This document shows positions 1 to 9,215 of a stretch of DNA of 64,000 nucleotides, piece after piece (positions within the stretch are counted from its first letter, which is position 1; every line of letters begins with the position of its first letter). The stretch is from contig NZ_CP012676.1 in the NCBI RefSeq assembly GCF_001294575.1, positions 2,728,001-2,792,000 of the forward strand. Direction: 5' to 3'. The translations under genes were made by a program, and so were the position numbers. The notes beneath the pieces were generated by a model that saw nothing but the letters and a program-made list of their open reading frames with translations, was not told where the DNA came from and searched no databases. This DNA is from Pseudomonas versuta. Its GTDB lineage: Bacteria; Pseudomonadota; Gammaproteobacteria; Pseudomonadales; Pseudomonadaceae.

Positions 1-1
1 G

Positions 2-127
2 GAAGGCCTATTCGCCAAGGCTTACCAGCTCAACCGCGAGGCTCCAGCAAGCCAGATAGCCGATCTTAAGTGCGAGGAGATTCCGGTCATGCCTGGGCTA
101 TGCTCCCCAACAATGCCCGGGTGGTGA
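2..127 (+). CDS. 3' end of an unrecognised gene (partial)
   Basis: An open frame enters from the left edge and stops at a TGA after about 41 codons; it reads EGLFAKAYQLN near its start. I do not recognise the family. It may be the C-terminus of a real gene cut by the window edge, but codon use is not decisive and chance is possible. The sequence after it, up to the cupin gene, shows nothing clear. Confidence 0.2.
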   Translation, partial: EGLFAKAYQLNREAPASQIADLKCEEIPVMPGLCSPTMPGW

Positions 128-233
128 CTACCACTCTGCCGCTCAGGGTCTAAAGTCGATTGTGAAAAAGAGGGCGGGCATTTGATATAGCAGTCAGCCC
201 AATAGCCGTCACACGCTCAATCGGAGTTTTTAG

Positions 234-770
234 ATGACTGTTTCCCAGACTGATTCACCGTCGCCAACGTCCCTGATGTTCGAGCCCAATCACCCCGTGC
301 CGAATAACCCTGACCTCCCTGTACTCGTGTATACCCAGGTACTATCACCACAGTTCGTTGACTTGGCCACGCGCTTTGAGGAAATGTTCACCACTCAGGG
401 CTGGCCGCCCAAGTGGCGCAGTCGGATTTATGACTATCACCACTACCATACCGAAGGGCATGAGGTGCTTGGTGTCGCTACAGGCCATGCACAACTGATG
501 CTCGGTGGCTCCCACGGACATATTCTGGAGGTGGGCGCTGGCGATGTCCTGCTGCTACCCGTCGGGACCGGGCACCGCAATATCAGCGCCAGCGAAGACT
601 TCCTGGTGGTAGGCGCTTACCCGCCTGGCCAGCATGCGGACATTTGTCGCGAAGCGCCCAGCCAGGCGCAGTTGGCTAGGATCAAACAACTACCGTTTCC
701 TGATCAAAGTCCCGTAAAGGGTGATGACGGGACGTATCGCGGCCTTTGGATAGATCGCCGTACCGGCTAA
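234..770 (+). CDS. cupin-domain protein
   Basis: A 178-residue single-domain cupin. The metal-binding cupin motif 1 is visible as YHHYHTEGHEVLGV (about residues 64-77), with a G-rich strand and the second motif around GDVLLLPVGTGHRNI. This arrangement of histidines and a glutamate normally binds one divalent metal. The substrate is unknown; similar small cupins in pseudomonads are annotated only by fold. A CGGAGT ribosome site lies about 8 bases before the ATG. It is followed by a decayed M42 peptidase on the other strand, so it seems to be monocistronic. Confidence 0.8.
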   Translation: MTVSQTDSPSPTSLMFEPNHPVPNNPDLPVLVYTQVLSPQFVDLATRFEEMFTTQGWPPKWRSRIYDYHHYHTEGHEVLGVATGHAQLMLGGSHGHILEVGAGDVLLLPVGTGHRNISASEDFLVVGAYPPGQHADICREAPSQAQLARIKQLPFPDQSPVKGDDGTYRGLWIDRRTG

Positions 771-973
771 CCCTGCTCACCCGCCCCTGGCACGCTCACG
801 CAAAAGCGGCAGCCATCGTAATGCAAAGCAGCAAGCCCAAAATACGGCATTGCGCATGGAAAAACTTGGTTCAAAGACATGAGGAAGCTGCGCAAGCAGT
901 ACAGCGATTTTGTCAAGCCGGACAACTTGGCGGCATTGCGCCTCAACATCTCAGCATGGCTTCGCAAATTGAT

Positions 974-1257
974 AGGATTCGCACCACCCAGTGCCGTTGC
1001 GCGCAAGGTGCCATCGGTTTTCACCCGCTTGACGACCATGACGATCTCACCCATGTGCGCCATGATTTTTACCGCACGTCCAGGGTCGGCTTTCGCGGTT
1101 AGCCCTTGATCACCCCAACAACATTACCCGCCGGGTCCACCCAGGCTTCGTCGCACAAAGAGCTCCGTTGTACAAAGCAAATGGCGCGCACCTCGTCTTC
1201 CTGGCCTCCCGGCCCGCGGGCGAGCAGTCACTGCGTGAGTAATGCTAACAGCGGCAT
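974..1257 (-). pseudogene. remnant of M42-family peptidase, N-terminal part
   Basis: Read on the minus strand, pieces in two frames match the N-terminal third of the intact M42 peptidase at 34863-35948: LLARGPGGQEDEVRA, then CDEAWVDPAGNVVGVIKG, then after a stop and frame change HMGEIVMVVKRVKTDGTLRA and LGGANPIN. There are at least two in-frame stops and one frameshift, and the match ends abruptly after PIN, so the catalytic C-terminal two thirds are missing. This is a decayed paralogue of a gene still present 34 kb away in the same window. Confidence 0.8.
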
Positions 1258-1462
1258 TGGGGTATTGTTCATAGGCTCAATAGCCTCAGGTCGAAGAAGA
1301 TTGCGTAATCGGCGACTCCTTAAACATGACCCACCTGCCCCCATGGTGTTCCAGTAAAACAGGTAAAAATTTGAACGCGCGCAACGCTGGTCTTTCCAAT
1401 CTGAACACGGTTAGGGCTGGCTTTAACCTTTCAATTTGAAAACACACAGCAGGATGGAACCT

Positions 1463-2230
1463 ATGATGAATGACACTGCAAAGCCCCGGGCTGGCGCCTC
1501 ACTTTCCCTGACCGCGCTCCTTGGCCTGCTCAGCGCGTGTGCCGGCAACACTTCACCCTCAAACGTCGAAGCACCCGGTAAGCCTGAAAACCCAAGCACC
1601 CAAACACTGGAAGCGGGCGCTGCCCTGTTGCAGTCGCGTCCACCAATAGACGCACTGAACGCCTACCTGGATGGTTTCCACTTCTACAACGGGCACCACG
1701 ATGTGCAAATGGAAGCCCATCACTACTGCGCAATCCTCAACGAAGAGGTGATCCAGTGCGTGATCTATGACGGCAACCGCAAGGACGCCAAGCTGATGGG
1801 CGTGGAGTACATCATCAGCGAGCAACTGTTCAACAGCCTGCCCACGCCGGAGAAAGCGTTGTGGCACAGCCATGTGCATGAAGTGAAATCGGGTCAACTG
1901 GTTGCACCAGGGATTCCTGCGGTAGCCGAGTATGCCCTGATGGAAAAGCTGGTGCATACCTATGGCAAAACCTGGCACACCTGGCATACCGACCTCGACA
2001 AACGCCTGCCGTTGGGCGTGCCTCAGTTGATGATGGGGTTCACCGCCGACGGGCAGGCGGATGCGCACATGGTCGCTGAGCGGGACCAGCGGATGGGTAT
2101 CGACAGCAGCCAGAAAAAGCAGGCGCGCGCAGACATCGCTGCGCCACCGATTGCACCAGGCGCCGATGCGTGGCGTCAGGGTGAAATCATTCAAATCGTC
2201 GACCCGACCGCAACGCCGCACGCCCATTGA
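1463..2230 (+). CDS. OBAP-family (DUF1264) lipoprotein
   Basis: The 255-residue product has a signal sequence ending in a lipobox, LLSACAG (cysteine about residue 25), so it should be a lipoprotein. The remainder matches the OBAP/DUF1264 family, first named for plant oil-body-associated proteins and also found in bacteria: HHYCAILNEEVIQCVIYDG, then LWHSHVHEVKSGQL and HTDLDKRLPLGVPQLMMGF. The biochemical role is unknown. An AGGATGGA ribosome site favours the ATG at 1463 or 1466 over an upstream TTG at 1436. It sits among stress-related genes, upstream of an SDR gene. Confidence 0.75.
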   Translation: MMNDTAKPRAGASLSLTALLGLLSACAGNTSPSNVEAPGKPENPSTQTLEAGAALLQSRPPIDALNAYLDGFHFYNGHHDVQMEAHHYCAILNEEVIQCVIYDGNRKDAKLMGVEYIISEQLFNSLPTPEKALWHSHVHEVKSGQLVAPGIPAVAEYALMEKLVHTYGKTWHTWHTDLDKRLPLGVPQLMMGFTADGQADAHMVAERDQRMGIDSSQKKQARADIAAPPIAPGADAWRQGEIIQIVDPTATPHAH

Positions 2231-2310
2231 CAGTGCCTTACAGTCATTTCGATTGAACGATCATTTGCGCCGCCTTCTCTACCAAACACACGTGAATGGA
2301 GGATGTCATC

Positions 2311-3624
2311 ATGATCGATTCAGGCACCGGAATGATGCGCGGCGAACGCTATGTCGTGCACAACCTGGAGCGAACCCACAACTTCGGCGGGTTCTTCCTT
2401 GATGGAAAGTACTACCTGGGCCCGGAATTGATGACGGCCGTCGGGTGGCTGGAGGGCCAGCAATTCTTGTACGACGAGCTGGATGCCATGGGCGAACCGG
2501 TTTTCCCCGACCGGGTGGCGGGCATCATCGAAAACCTGACCCTGGTATTGAATGATGGCGCCCGCCTCGAGCTGGAAGCCGTGCAAGTGCATGTGCCAAA
2601 CGCACAGCCCGAGCACGCCTCCGTCGCCCGCCCCGTCAGCGGCCAACTGCACGGCAAAACGGTGGTAATCACCGGTGCGTCCAGCGGAATCGGGCGCGCG
2701 GCCGCGCATGCCTTCGCCAAGCAAGGAGCACGCTTGGTACTTGCAGCCCGGGACGCTACCGCGCTGGCCGAAGTCATCGAGGAATGTGCCCTGCGCGGCG
2801 CCGAGGCGATTGCCGTCCAGACCGACGTCACCCAATCCGACCCGATGAGGTCCTTGGCAGCGGAAGCCGCAGCGTTCGGCCACGGCCGTATCGACATATG
2901 GATCAACAATGCCGGCGTGGGTGCCGTGGGGAGCTTCGAAGACACGCCCTTGGAAGCCCACGAACAGGTGTTGCAGACAGACTTGCTCGGTTACCTGCGT
3001 GGCGCCTATGTGGCGTGGCCTTATTTCAAGGCGCAGAAGGCCGGCATCCTGATCAACACCCTGTCACTCGGGAGTTGGGTTGCCCAGCCGTATGCCGTCG
3101 CGTATTCGGCGAGCAAATACGGCCTGCGCGGCCTGAGTGAAGCATTGCGCGCCGAGCTGACCGGCCTGCCGGACATTCACGTGTGTGACATTTACCCGGC
3201 CGTGATGGACACGCCAGGCTTTCGAGATGGCGGTAACTTCACCGGCCACGCGCTGAAGCCCCCATCACCGGTTTATGACCCGCACCTGGTGGCCGACGCC
3301 ATGGTTGCCTGCGCCCTTCAGCCGCGCAACAGCATCACCGTGGCCGCCGCCGCCACCGCTGCGAGGGTGGCTCACTTCCTGGTCCCAGGCTTTGCCCACA
3401 TGTCGGGCTGGCTGACGCGCTTCGCGCTCGGTCGCAGCCCGCAGGCCGACACGTCCTCAGGCAACCTCTTTACGCCGTCAACGGGGCAGCGCCGAGTCGA
3501 GGGCGTCTGGCGGCAAAACAGCAAACCTGCACTGTATCTGCTCGTTGCCGTCGGCGCCGCGCTATTGCTGGGAGGTGTTGCCGTTGCGCGCCGCTATCAA
3601 TCGAACCCTAAACGTCGCCCCTGA
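2311..3624 (+). CDS. SDR oxidoreductase with extra N-terminal domain and C-terminal membrane anchor
   Basis: A 437-residue protein. The first ~112 residues are an unrecognised domain. A classical short-chain dehydrogenase follows: cofactor site TGASSGIGR (about 121-129), NNAGVGAVGSF, and the catalytic YSASK (Tyr265, Lys269). A hydrophobic stretch near the end (LLVAVGAALLLGGVAV) is followed by a basic tail, suggesting anchoring in the inner membrane. GGAGG 8 bases before the ATG sets the start. The substrate cannot be inferred. The fusion of an N-terminal domain and a terminal anchor to an SDR is less usual than the bare 250-residue enzyme. Confidence 0.85.
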   Translation: MIDSGTGMMRGERYVVHNLERTHNFGGFFLDGKYYLGPELMTAVGWLEGQQFLYDELDAMGEPVFPDRVAGIIENLTLVLNDGARLELEAVQVHVPNAQPEHASVARPVSGQLHGKTVVITGASSGIGRAAAHAFAKQGARLVLAARDATALAEVIEECALRGAEAIAVQTDVTQSDPMRSLAAEAAAFGHGRIDIWINNAGVGAVGSFEDTPLEAHEQVLQTDLLGYLRGAYVAWPYFKAQKAGILINTLSLGSWVAQPYAVAYSASKYGLRGLSEALRAELTGLPDIHVCDIYPAVMDTPGFRDGGNFTGHALKPPSPVYDPHLVADAMVACALQPRNSITVAAAATAARVAHFLVPGFAHMSGWLTRFALGRSPQADTSSGNLFTPSTGQRRVEGVWRQNSKPALYLLVAVGAALLLGGVAVARRYQSNPKRRP

Positions 3625-3651
3625 CCGCGCCCACCCGAAGAGGTAACCAAC

Positions 3652-3933
3652 ATGTCTTACGACTACCAAGGTAACGCCAGCGTCATCACCGCCTCACGTC
3701 ATCTGGGAATACAATCGGATGAACGCCTGAATGCGTCAGTCTTGATCCAATTGACCAGCAGCGGCAAATCCACGCTTGGGTATTTGAGCTTCGAGACCCC
3801 GCTCGACTGGCCCGGCAACCCCAACTTTGTCACGGTCAACTTGCCCGACGGCTCTTGCGTGAGCGGTGTAATTGCCGACATTGAACGGCCGAATGATGGC
3901 CCGGGTTGGGTAACGTTCACGGTAGATGACTGA
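3652..3933 (+). CDS. small hypothetical protein, 93 aa
   Basis: It starts 27 bases after the SDR gene with a GAGGTAAC ribosome site and is probably cotranscribed with it. No signal peptide or membrane segment is present; the sequence alternates short hydrophobic strands and turns and looks like a small beta-rich soluble protein. I do not recognise a family. Confidence 0.65.
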   Translation: MSYDYQGNASVITASRHLGIQSDERLNASVLIQLTSSGKSTLGYLSFETPLDWPGNPNFVTVNLPDGSCVSGVIADIERPNDGPGWVTFTVDD

Positions 3934-4032
3934 GGTTTTTCGCCAACCGTGTGGCTCATCGAATTGTCGGACAATCTATTTGAATTTTTTTTGATGTCAA
4001 ATATCTGAAGTTCATGAGCATAGGGAGACCTC

Positions 4033-4290
4033 ATGAAAACCAACGAATTATTTACGATCAGCTACCAACTGTACGGTGAGCGCAAGTCGTTCATCCTGCG
4101 GGCACCACGCATGGATAACGTTGAGGCGTGGCATTGGGCCAGCTGCGACGCCGGCGTCGCGGTCATACCCAAATTTGCCCAGCAAAAAGTTAAACGTGTC
4201 TCTAAACCGATGGCAGAAAAATACGGCATCACTGACGTGCGCTGGAGTGGTGCGGCAGAGATCCAGTGGGCGGAGGATTTCACCCAATGA
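4033..4290 (+). CDS. DUF6555-like small protein, 85 aa
   Basis: A soluble 85-residue protein beginning MKTNELFTISYQLYGERKSF, with a good AGGGAGA ribosome site. It resembles small Pseudomonas proteins of the DUF6555 kind, in which an N-terminal beta hairpin is followed by a WHWASCDAG helix; function unknown. Its stop overlaps the next start (ATGA), so the two genes are probably translationally coupled. Confidence 0.65.
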   Translation: MKTNELFTISYQLYGERKSFILRAPRMDNVEAWHWASCDAGVAVIPKFAQQKVKRVSKPMAEKYGITDVRWSGAAEIQWAEDFTQ

Positions 4291-4523
4291 CCAGTCAACT
4301 ACTCAACCACACCGCCAGACAGACATGGGATGACGAGATGGCGAAAAACAAGGAGATGTTCTTCGAAGCCGATCGTCTGGACGCGCAGGCCTATAAAATC
4401 ATCGACGCCGAAAGCGGCGATGCAGCCACATGGGCGCGCTTTACCGAAGCCAAGAAGGTCGCTGACGCGCAACGTACCACCGCGTATCGAGAGTGGATGC
4501 GCCTTAACCGCGCGAAGCGCTAA
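4287..4523 (+). CDS. small helical protein coupled to the upstream gene, 78 aa
   Basis: The ATG overlaps the stop of the preceding gene in an ATGA, and CGGAGGA lies upstream in that gene. The 78 residues are charged and helix-prone (EADRLDAQAYKIIDAESGD; AKKVADAQRTTAYREWMRL). No family recognised. Its last 20 bases overlap the end of a convergent small gene on the minus strand. Confidence 0.6.
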   Translation: MTSQLLNHTARQTWDDEMAKNKEMFFEADRLDAQAYKIIDAESGDAATWARFTEAKKVADAQRTTAYREWMRLNRAKR

Positions 4524-4749
4524 TGAACGGCCAGCCATGCCGAAAACAAGGCTCGCGCCTCATCGTATTGTCACGCCCCTGACTCTGGGTCTTTCGAAGG
4601 CCCCCCAGGGGCAACGCCGCCCTGCTCGGTCTCGACTTCCCAGGGCGGTCGACATTCGGGTTTTCCGATTTGTCGTTTCGTTTGGCCGTTTCAGGACGTA
4701 TTTTTTGCCCTGCATGGGTGCCAGGGCTTGGTTTTGAATGCTCGCTCAT
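4504..4749 (-). CDS. small basic hypothetical protein, 81 aa
   Basis: A GAGGAGG ribosome site precedes the ATG, which overlaps the TGA that ends the dehydrogenase remnant upstream (ATGA), so it was once coupled to that gene. The product starts MSEHSKPSPGTHAGQKIRPE, is rich in Lys, Arg, Pro and Ser and is probably disordered. No function can be assigned. Because the upstream gene is broken, its expression may now depend on another promoter. Confidence 0.5.
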   Translation of the reverse strand: MSEHSKPSPGTHAGQKIRPETAKRNDKSENPNVDRPGKSRPSRAALPLGGLRKTQSQGRDNTMRREPCFRHGWPFISASRG

Positions 4750-5632
4750 ACCGCCTCCTCACTGATGTGCAACACAACCTTGCCGTGCACGTGTCCGTTG
4801 GCAAGGTAGTCCAGCGCGTATACGGCCTCTTCCAGTTCAAAGGTCTTGGCCACATACACTTGCACATTGCCCGCCGCGATCAGCCCGGAGATTTCGGTCA
4901 GTTCTCACCGCGCGGTTCGGCAGTGAACCGCGTGCCGGTCTTGCCTGCTGCCTGGGGATGGTGCGCATCGGGCATGGTCAGGGTCGAGACCAATCGCCCG
5001 CCCTCGCCAAGCACCTGCCCTGAACGCGCTTGGGTGTTGCCGCCGATCAAATCGATGACCAGGTCAAAGTCCTTGCAGATGTCCTCGAACCGTTCAGTCT
5101 TGTAATCAATGGCGCGGTCGACGCCCAGCTCGCGCAGGAACGGCAAGCTGTCAGTGGATGCGGTGGCATAGACTTCGGCGCCTTTGACCTTGGCAAATTG
5201 CACCGCGAAATGGCCGACGCCACCGGTGCCCCCATGGATCAGTACCTTCTGCCCCTGCTCGACCTGGCCATGCTCGACCAAGGCTTGCCAGGCGGTATGC
5301 CCGGCCAGCGGCACGCCGGCAGCGGACGGCCAATCGAGGCCTTCAGGGATCAGCGCCAGATGCTCGGCAGGCACCCGCGAGTACTCGGCAAAGCCCCACT
5401 GCACCGGCTGGTTATTGCCCCACATGCCCACGCCCTTGGCCAACAACACCGCGACCGAGCCCAGGTAGACCAGTAACAGCACGACGCCGACGCCGACGCC
5501 AAACAACCAGCGCCAGGCCACACGCCGTGGGAACTGTTGCAGCGGCCCGAACACCTGGCGCGACACCTGCTGGTCACTCAGGTCTTTGGGCAAGAAATGC
5601 GCGGTGTCGTGCAGCAACGGCTCAGTGCTCAT
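4746..5632 (-). pseudogene. actC (NrfD-type) N-terminus fused by deletion to alcohol dehydrogenase C-terminus, plus frameshift
   Basis: The first ~80 codons are the N-terminus of the NrfD-like membrane subunit ActC of alternative complex III: MSTEPLLHDTAHFLPKD, then one membrane segment and the WGNNQPVQWGF region. At about 5386-5392 the frame runs directly into the middle of a quinone-reductase-type zinc-less alcohol dehydrogenase (EYSRVPAEHLALIPEGLDWP, then the NADPH loop IHGGTGGVGHFAVQFAKVKG). The rest of ActC and the dehydrogenase N-terminus are absent. A one-base loss near 4900 then breaks the frame; the true C-terminus (LTEISGLIAAGNV to HISEEAV) lies in the next frame and ends at 4746. 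Both parent genes are therefore non-functional as such. Confidence 0.85.
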
Positions 5633-8486
5633 CGGCCGCGCCCTCCTCTTCGATCTGCGCCAGGTAGCTGGTGCGCGGTCGCGTGCCGAGGGCTTCGAGC
5701 AGGCGGTAATGGCGTGGGTCCCGGCGCGCCTGGCTGACGGCGCTCGCCGGGTCGGCAATGTCGCCAAAACGGATGGCCTGGCTGGGGCACGTCTGTTGGC
5801 AGGCGGTGACCACGCCTGAGGTGTCGAAGTCGCCACCTTGCTGCTTGTCGTCAATCCGCGCACTGCTGATGCGCTGGATGCAGTAGGTACATTTTTCCAT
5901 GACACCCCGGGCGCGCACCGTCACCTCGGGGTTGCGCTGGGCCTGGAGCGACGGCGCCGCATCGGCGCTGTAGTCCAGCCAATTGAAGCGGCGGACTTTG
6001 TACGGGCAATAGGAGGCACACGTGCGCGTGCCGATGCAACGGTTGTAGACCATCTCGTTCAGACCATCGCGACTGTGCACCGTGGCATTCACCGGGCAAC
6101 CGGTTTCGCAGGGCGCCTGCTCGCAATGCATGCAAGGCAACGGCTGGAAGCGTGAGCGCGGGGTCTCCAGCGGGCCCTGGTAGTAATGGTCGATGCGAAG
6201 CCAGTGCAGGATGCGGCCTTGGGCGACCTGGTCGGCGCCGACCACCGCGATGTTGTTCTCGGCCTGGCAGGCGACGACACAGGCGTTGCAGCCAGTGCAC
6301 AGGTCCAGGTCGATGACCATGCCCCATTGCGGGCCACTGTCGGCGGCCGGGCTGTAGAGCGACACCGGAATCGATTCGGTGGGCAGTCGCGGCGCATCGC
6401 GCGCGACCACGCGGATGAGCGGCTCGTCATTGCCTGGGAGTTGGTGATGGGTCTGCGTTGCGGCCAACCGATAATGCTCGCCCGTGGCACGCAGGGTCGC
6501 GCCGACGGACAGCTGTTCGAGCGGCCTGACGGCGTAGCCGAGGTGATTGCCGACACGCCCGACGTGGGTTCGGCCATAACCGGCGTACAAAGCGATGACC
6601 TCGTCGGCCTGCCCCGGCTCGATCCACACGGGCCCGCGCACAGTCTGGTCGGCCAGGGTTACTTCAACGCCGTCACCATTGCCAAGGCCCAACTGCTCCG
6701 CCTGGCGCGGCGAAAGCCCGATCACGTTGCTCCAGGTGAGGGTACTGATCGGCTTGGGCAATTCCTGCAGCCACCCGCAATTGGCGAAACGCCCGTCCCA
6801 CACCGTCGGGTCCGGGCGGATGACCGCCTGCAGGCCGGCAATATCGGTCAACGCGGGCGTTGCCGCTGGCGCGGCGGTGACTTCTATGGGCGGCGCAGCC
6901 GGTTCGATCCAGCCGTCTGCCAAAGCCTGGCGCCATTGAGTCTCGGGGATAGGCGCCCACGTGGCGCGGACTAATTGGTGGGCATCAACCTCGGCGGCGT
7001 TGAGCAGCATGTCGACCACCTGATGCAGCGTACGGGTCGCGTACATCGGTTCGATCAGCGGCTGCACAATGCAGGCGCTGCCGTCTGCCGCGCGGGCGTC
7101 ACTCCAGCCCTCCAGCGCATGGTTGAGTGGCAGGTGCCAGTGGCATTGCGCGGCGCTTTCGTCGTAATAGAGTCCGGCGTGCAGGCGGAACGGCACCTGC
7201 TCCAGGTCGGGCACAAGCTGTGAAGTCTGCAGCGGGTTGCAATCAAGCATGACCAAGTGGGTCACGCGCCCCGCTGCCAGTTCGCGATTCAGCTGGCCCA
7301 GCGGATCCCAGCGGCGTTCCTGCGCATAGCCCAGCAGGCTCGGCACCTGCCAGTCCGGATGGCCGAGACGCTGGTTCAGGTGCATGACCTGCGCCTGCAG
7401 CGCCTCGGGCGCTTGAGGGCTGACGCCGACGAACCCTCGGCCGGGATGCGCCTTGAGCGCGGCCGCGGCCGCGTCAACCCAATGCTGCTGCACCGCCGTC
7501 AAGCGCGGCGTGGCCGAAAGCGTTTCGCCCAAGGCTTGGCTCAAGGCCAACAACAGGTCAGGCAGGCGCGATGGCGCAATCGGCAGGCGCGCCGGTGAGG
7601 GTTGGAATGCTTTCAGCCACGAAGGCCAATGCGGCGCCCTCACCAGCGGCTGCCCGCCGCCGCCCCTCGGCCCAGCCGCGCTGCAACGACGTCTGACAGG
7701 GGCCGCTGCCCAATGGGTCATATTCCAGGCACACCAGCACCTCGGCCTGTTCCAAATGCACGCGTGCACTCAACGGCCGGACGAAGGCGCGTTCACTGCT
7801 GTGCAAGGCGGCGGTCTCGTTGAACGCTCCAGCGTGGTACAGCTGCAGTTGGGGCCAGCGTTCTTGCAGTTGATCAAGCTGTCGCCCGAGGGTCGGCGAA
7901 CTGCTGGCGCCGCAGGCGATGTGCAGGCCTTTGCCGTGGACCCCATCCAGCGCCTGTTGCATGCCCGACAGCACCGCAAGCACATGCGACCAGCTGGTTT
8001 CGCGGCCTTTGAAGCGCGGCGCCTGGGAGCGGTCAGGGTCATAGAGTTGCAGGATCGCCGCCTGGGTGAACGCGTCACAGGTGCCGCCGGACATCGGGTG
8101 TTCGGGGTTACCTTCCAGCTTGATCGGGCGTCCGGCGACAGTCTTGCCCAGCACCGGCTGAGCGACGCCGCAGAAGGGTATGGCGGTGGCTACCAGGCGG
8201 CGACACCCGGTGTCAGTGAAACCGGTTGGTTAACCGCCGTAACGGCCTGTTCCGGGGTTTTGCCGCACGCGGCCAGCCCGGCCATGGCGAGGCTGGCCGC
8301 CATCAGTTGCAGGAAGCTTCGGCGGTCCATCAACGGTGCCGCTCCCGAAAACTCCGCTTCCATCAGCGCTTGGGTCTCGGGGGACGCCGCTAGGGCCTCA
8401 AGCCCGCGCCAATAGGCCTGGCCCTTGAGCCCGGCCAGTTGCCCGCGCAAGGCGGTGAAATCCAGTGGCGCGCTCAGCGGTGGCAC
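5622..8486 (-). pseudogene. actB: actB, Fe-S/molybdopterin-family subunit of alternative complex III, two frameshifts
   Basis: Three consecutive frames together make one full ActB. Frame one (8486-8180) has a GTG start and the RRSFLQLMAASLAMAGLAACG twin-arginine-like lipid signal. A missing base near 8180 (expected Trp-Tyr-Ala-Thr) moves to a frame with LEGNPEHPMSGG and LQLYDPDRSQ. A second shift near 7575-7600 moves to the long C-terminal frame, which holds four-cysteine ferredoxin motifs (CTGCNACVVACQ, CMHCEQAPCETGCP, CIGTRTCASYCPYKV, CTYCIQRI). ActB normally sits on the periplasmic face and transfers electrons from quinol to the haem subunit. Its end overlaps the actC start by 11 bases. 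Sequencing error at one site is possible, but the neighbouring actC is also destroyed. Confidence 0.8.
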
Positions 8487-9130
8487 GTCCCGCAGTCGGT
8501 CAGACCTCGGATTTCAATAGGGTGCGCTTTCATCAGCCGCTCACCCAGCGCGCGGCGATCCTCATCGGTACGCCATTGCATATTGGTCACCTGATCCACC
8601 GGCCGCAGGTGCGGTGCCGGGTCGCGGTGACAGGCCAGGCACTGGCCCATGTTCAGAGGTTGGGCTTTGAACATCAGTTGCATACGGTCGACCTGGCCGT
8701 GGCATTCGCTACAGCCAACACCAGCGTTTACATGCACGCCGTGATGGAAGTATACGTAGTCCGGCAGCTCGACCACGCGCTGCCAGTGCATCGGCTCATG
8801 CTCGCGCAGGCTCATGCGCAACGGCGCCAGCACGTCGGCGTTTTTCCAGACCTGGGAATGACAGCTCATACAGGTTTCGGTGGGCGGCAGGCTGGCGATA
8901 GCCGAGGACTGGACCGCGCTGTGGCAGTAGCGACAGTCAATCTTCAGCTCGCCCGCGTGGTGGGCATGACTGAAGGGCAAGGGCTGTTCAACCACCCAAT
9001 TACGCCCGGTGCGGTAGTCGGTGCCCTCCAGGGTCAATGCCACAAGCAAGCCTCCCGAGAGGCCGACGATCAGCAGCAGCAGTCCCACGCGCAACCAAGT
9101 GTCGGCTGAGCGCCTGAAAATCTGCGTCAT
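8474..9130 (-). CDS. actA: ActA, multihaem cytochrome c subunit of alternative complex III
   Basis: A 218-residue protein with an N-terminal membrane anchor (residues 13-34, VGLLLLIVGLSGGLLVALTL) and five CxxCH haem sites: CRYCH, CMSCH, CSECH, CLACH and CGTCH. This is the pentahaem ActA subunit, which passes electrons from the ActB Fe-S/quinol module to cytochrome oxidase in the periplasm. The frame is intact and its end overlaps the actB start by 13 bases. Because actB and actC are broken and actDEF and the oxidase genes are missing, it is probably an orphan without function in respiration. Confidence 0.85.
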   Translation of the reverse strand: MTQIFRRSADTWLRVGLLLLIVGLSGGLLVALTLEGTDYRTGRNWVVEQPLPFSHAHHAGELKIDCRYCHSAVQSSAIASLPPTETCMSCHSQVWKNADVLAPLRMSLREHEPMHWQRVVELPDYVYFHHGVHVNAGVGCSECHGQVDRMQLMFKAQPLNMGQCLACHRDPAPHLRPVDQVTNMQWRTDEDRRALGERLMKAHPIEIRGLTDCGTCHR

Positions 9131-9215
9131 CGCCGGATTCTCATGTCCATGTCCTTACAGCTGTGGCTGCGTGGGTGCGCAGGAGTTCGTTATTTTTGTT
9201 ATCGGCGCGGCCTGT

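Noticed and set aside
5633..5905. N-terminal extension of the ActC-dehydrogenase frame
   Set aside because: These 91 codons read through the end of actB in another frame. The ActC ATG at 5632 with its known N-terminal sequence is the real start.
6186..6974. 262-codon plus-strand frame
   Set aside because: Antisense to the Fe-S half of actB; no ribosome site or motif.
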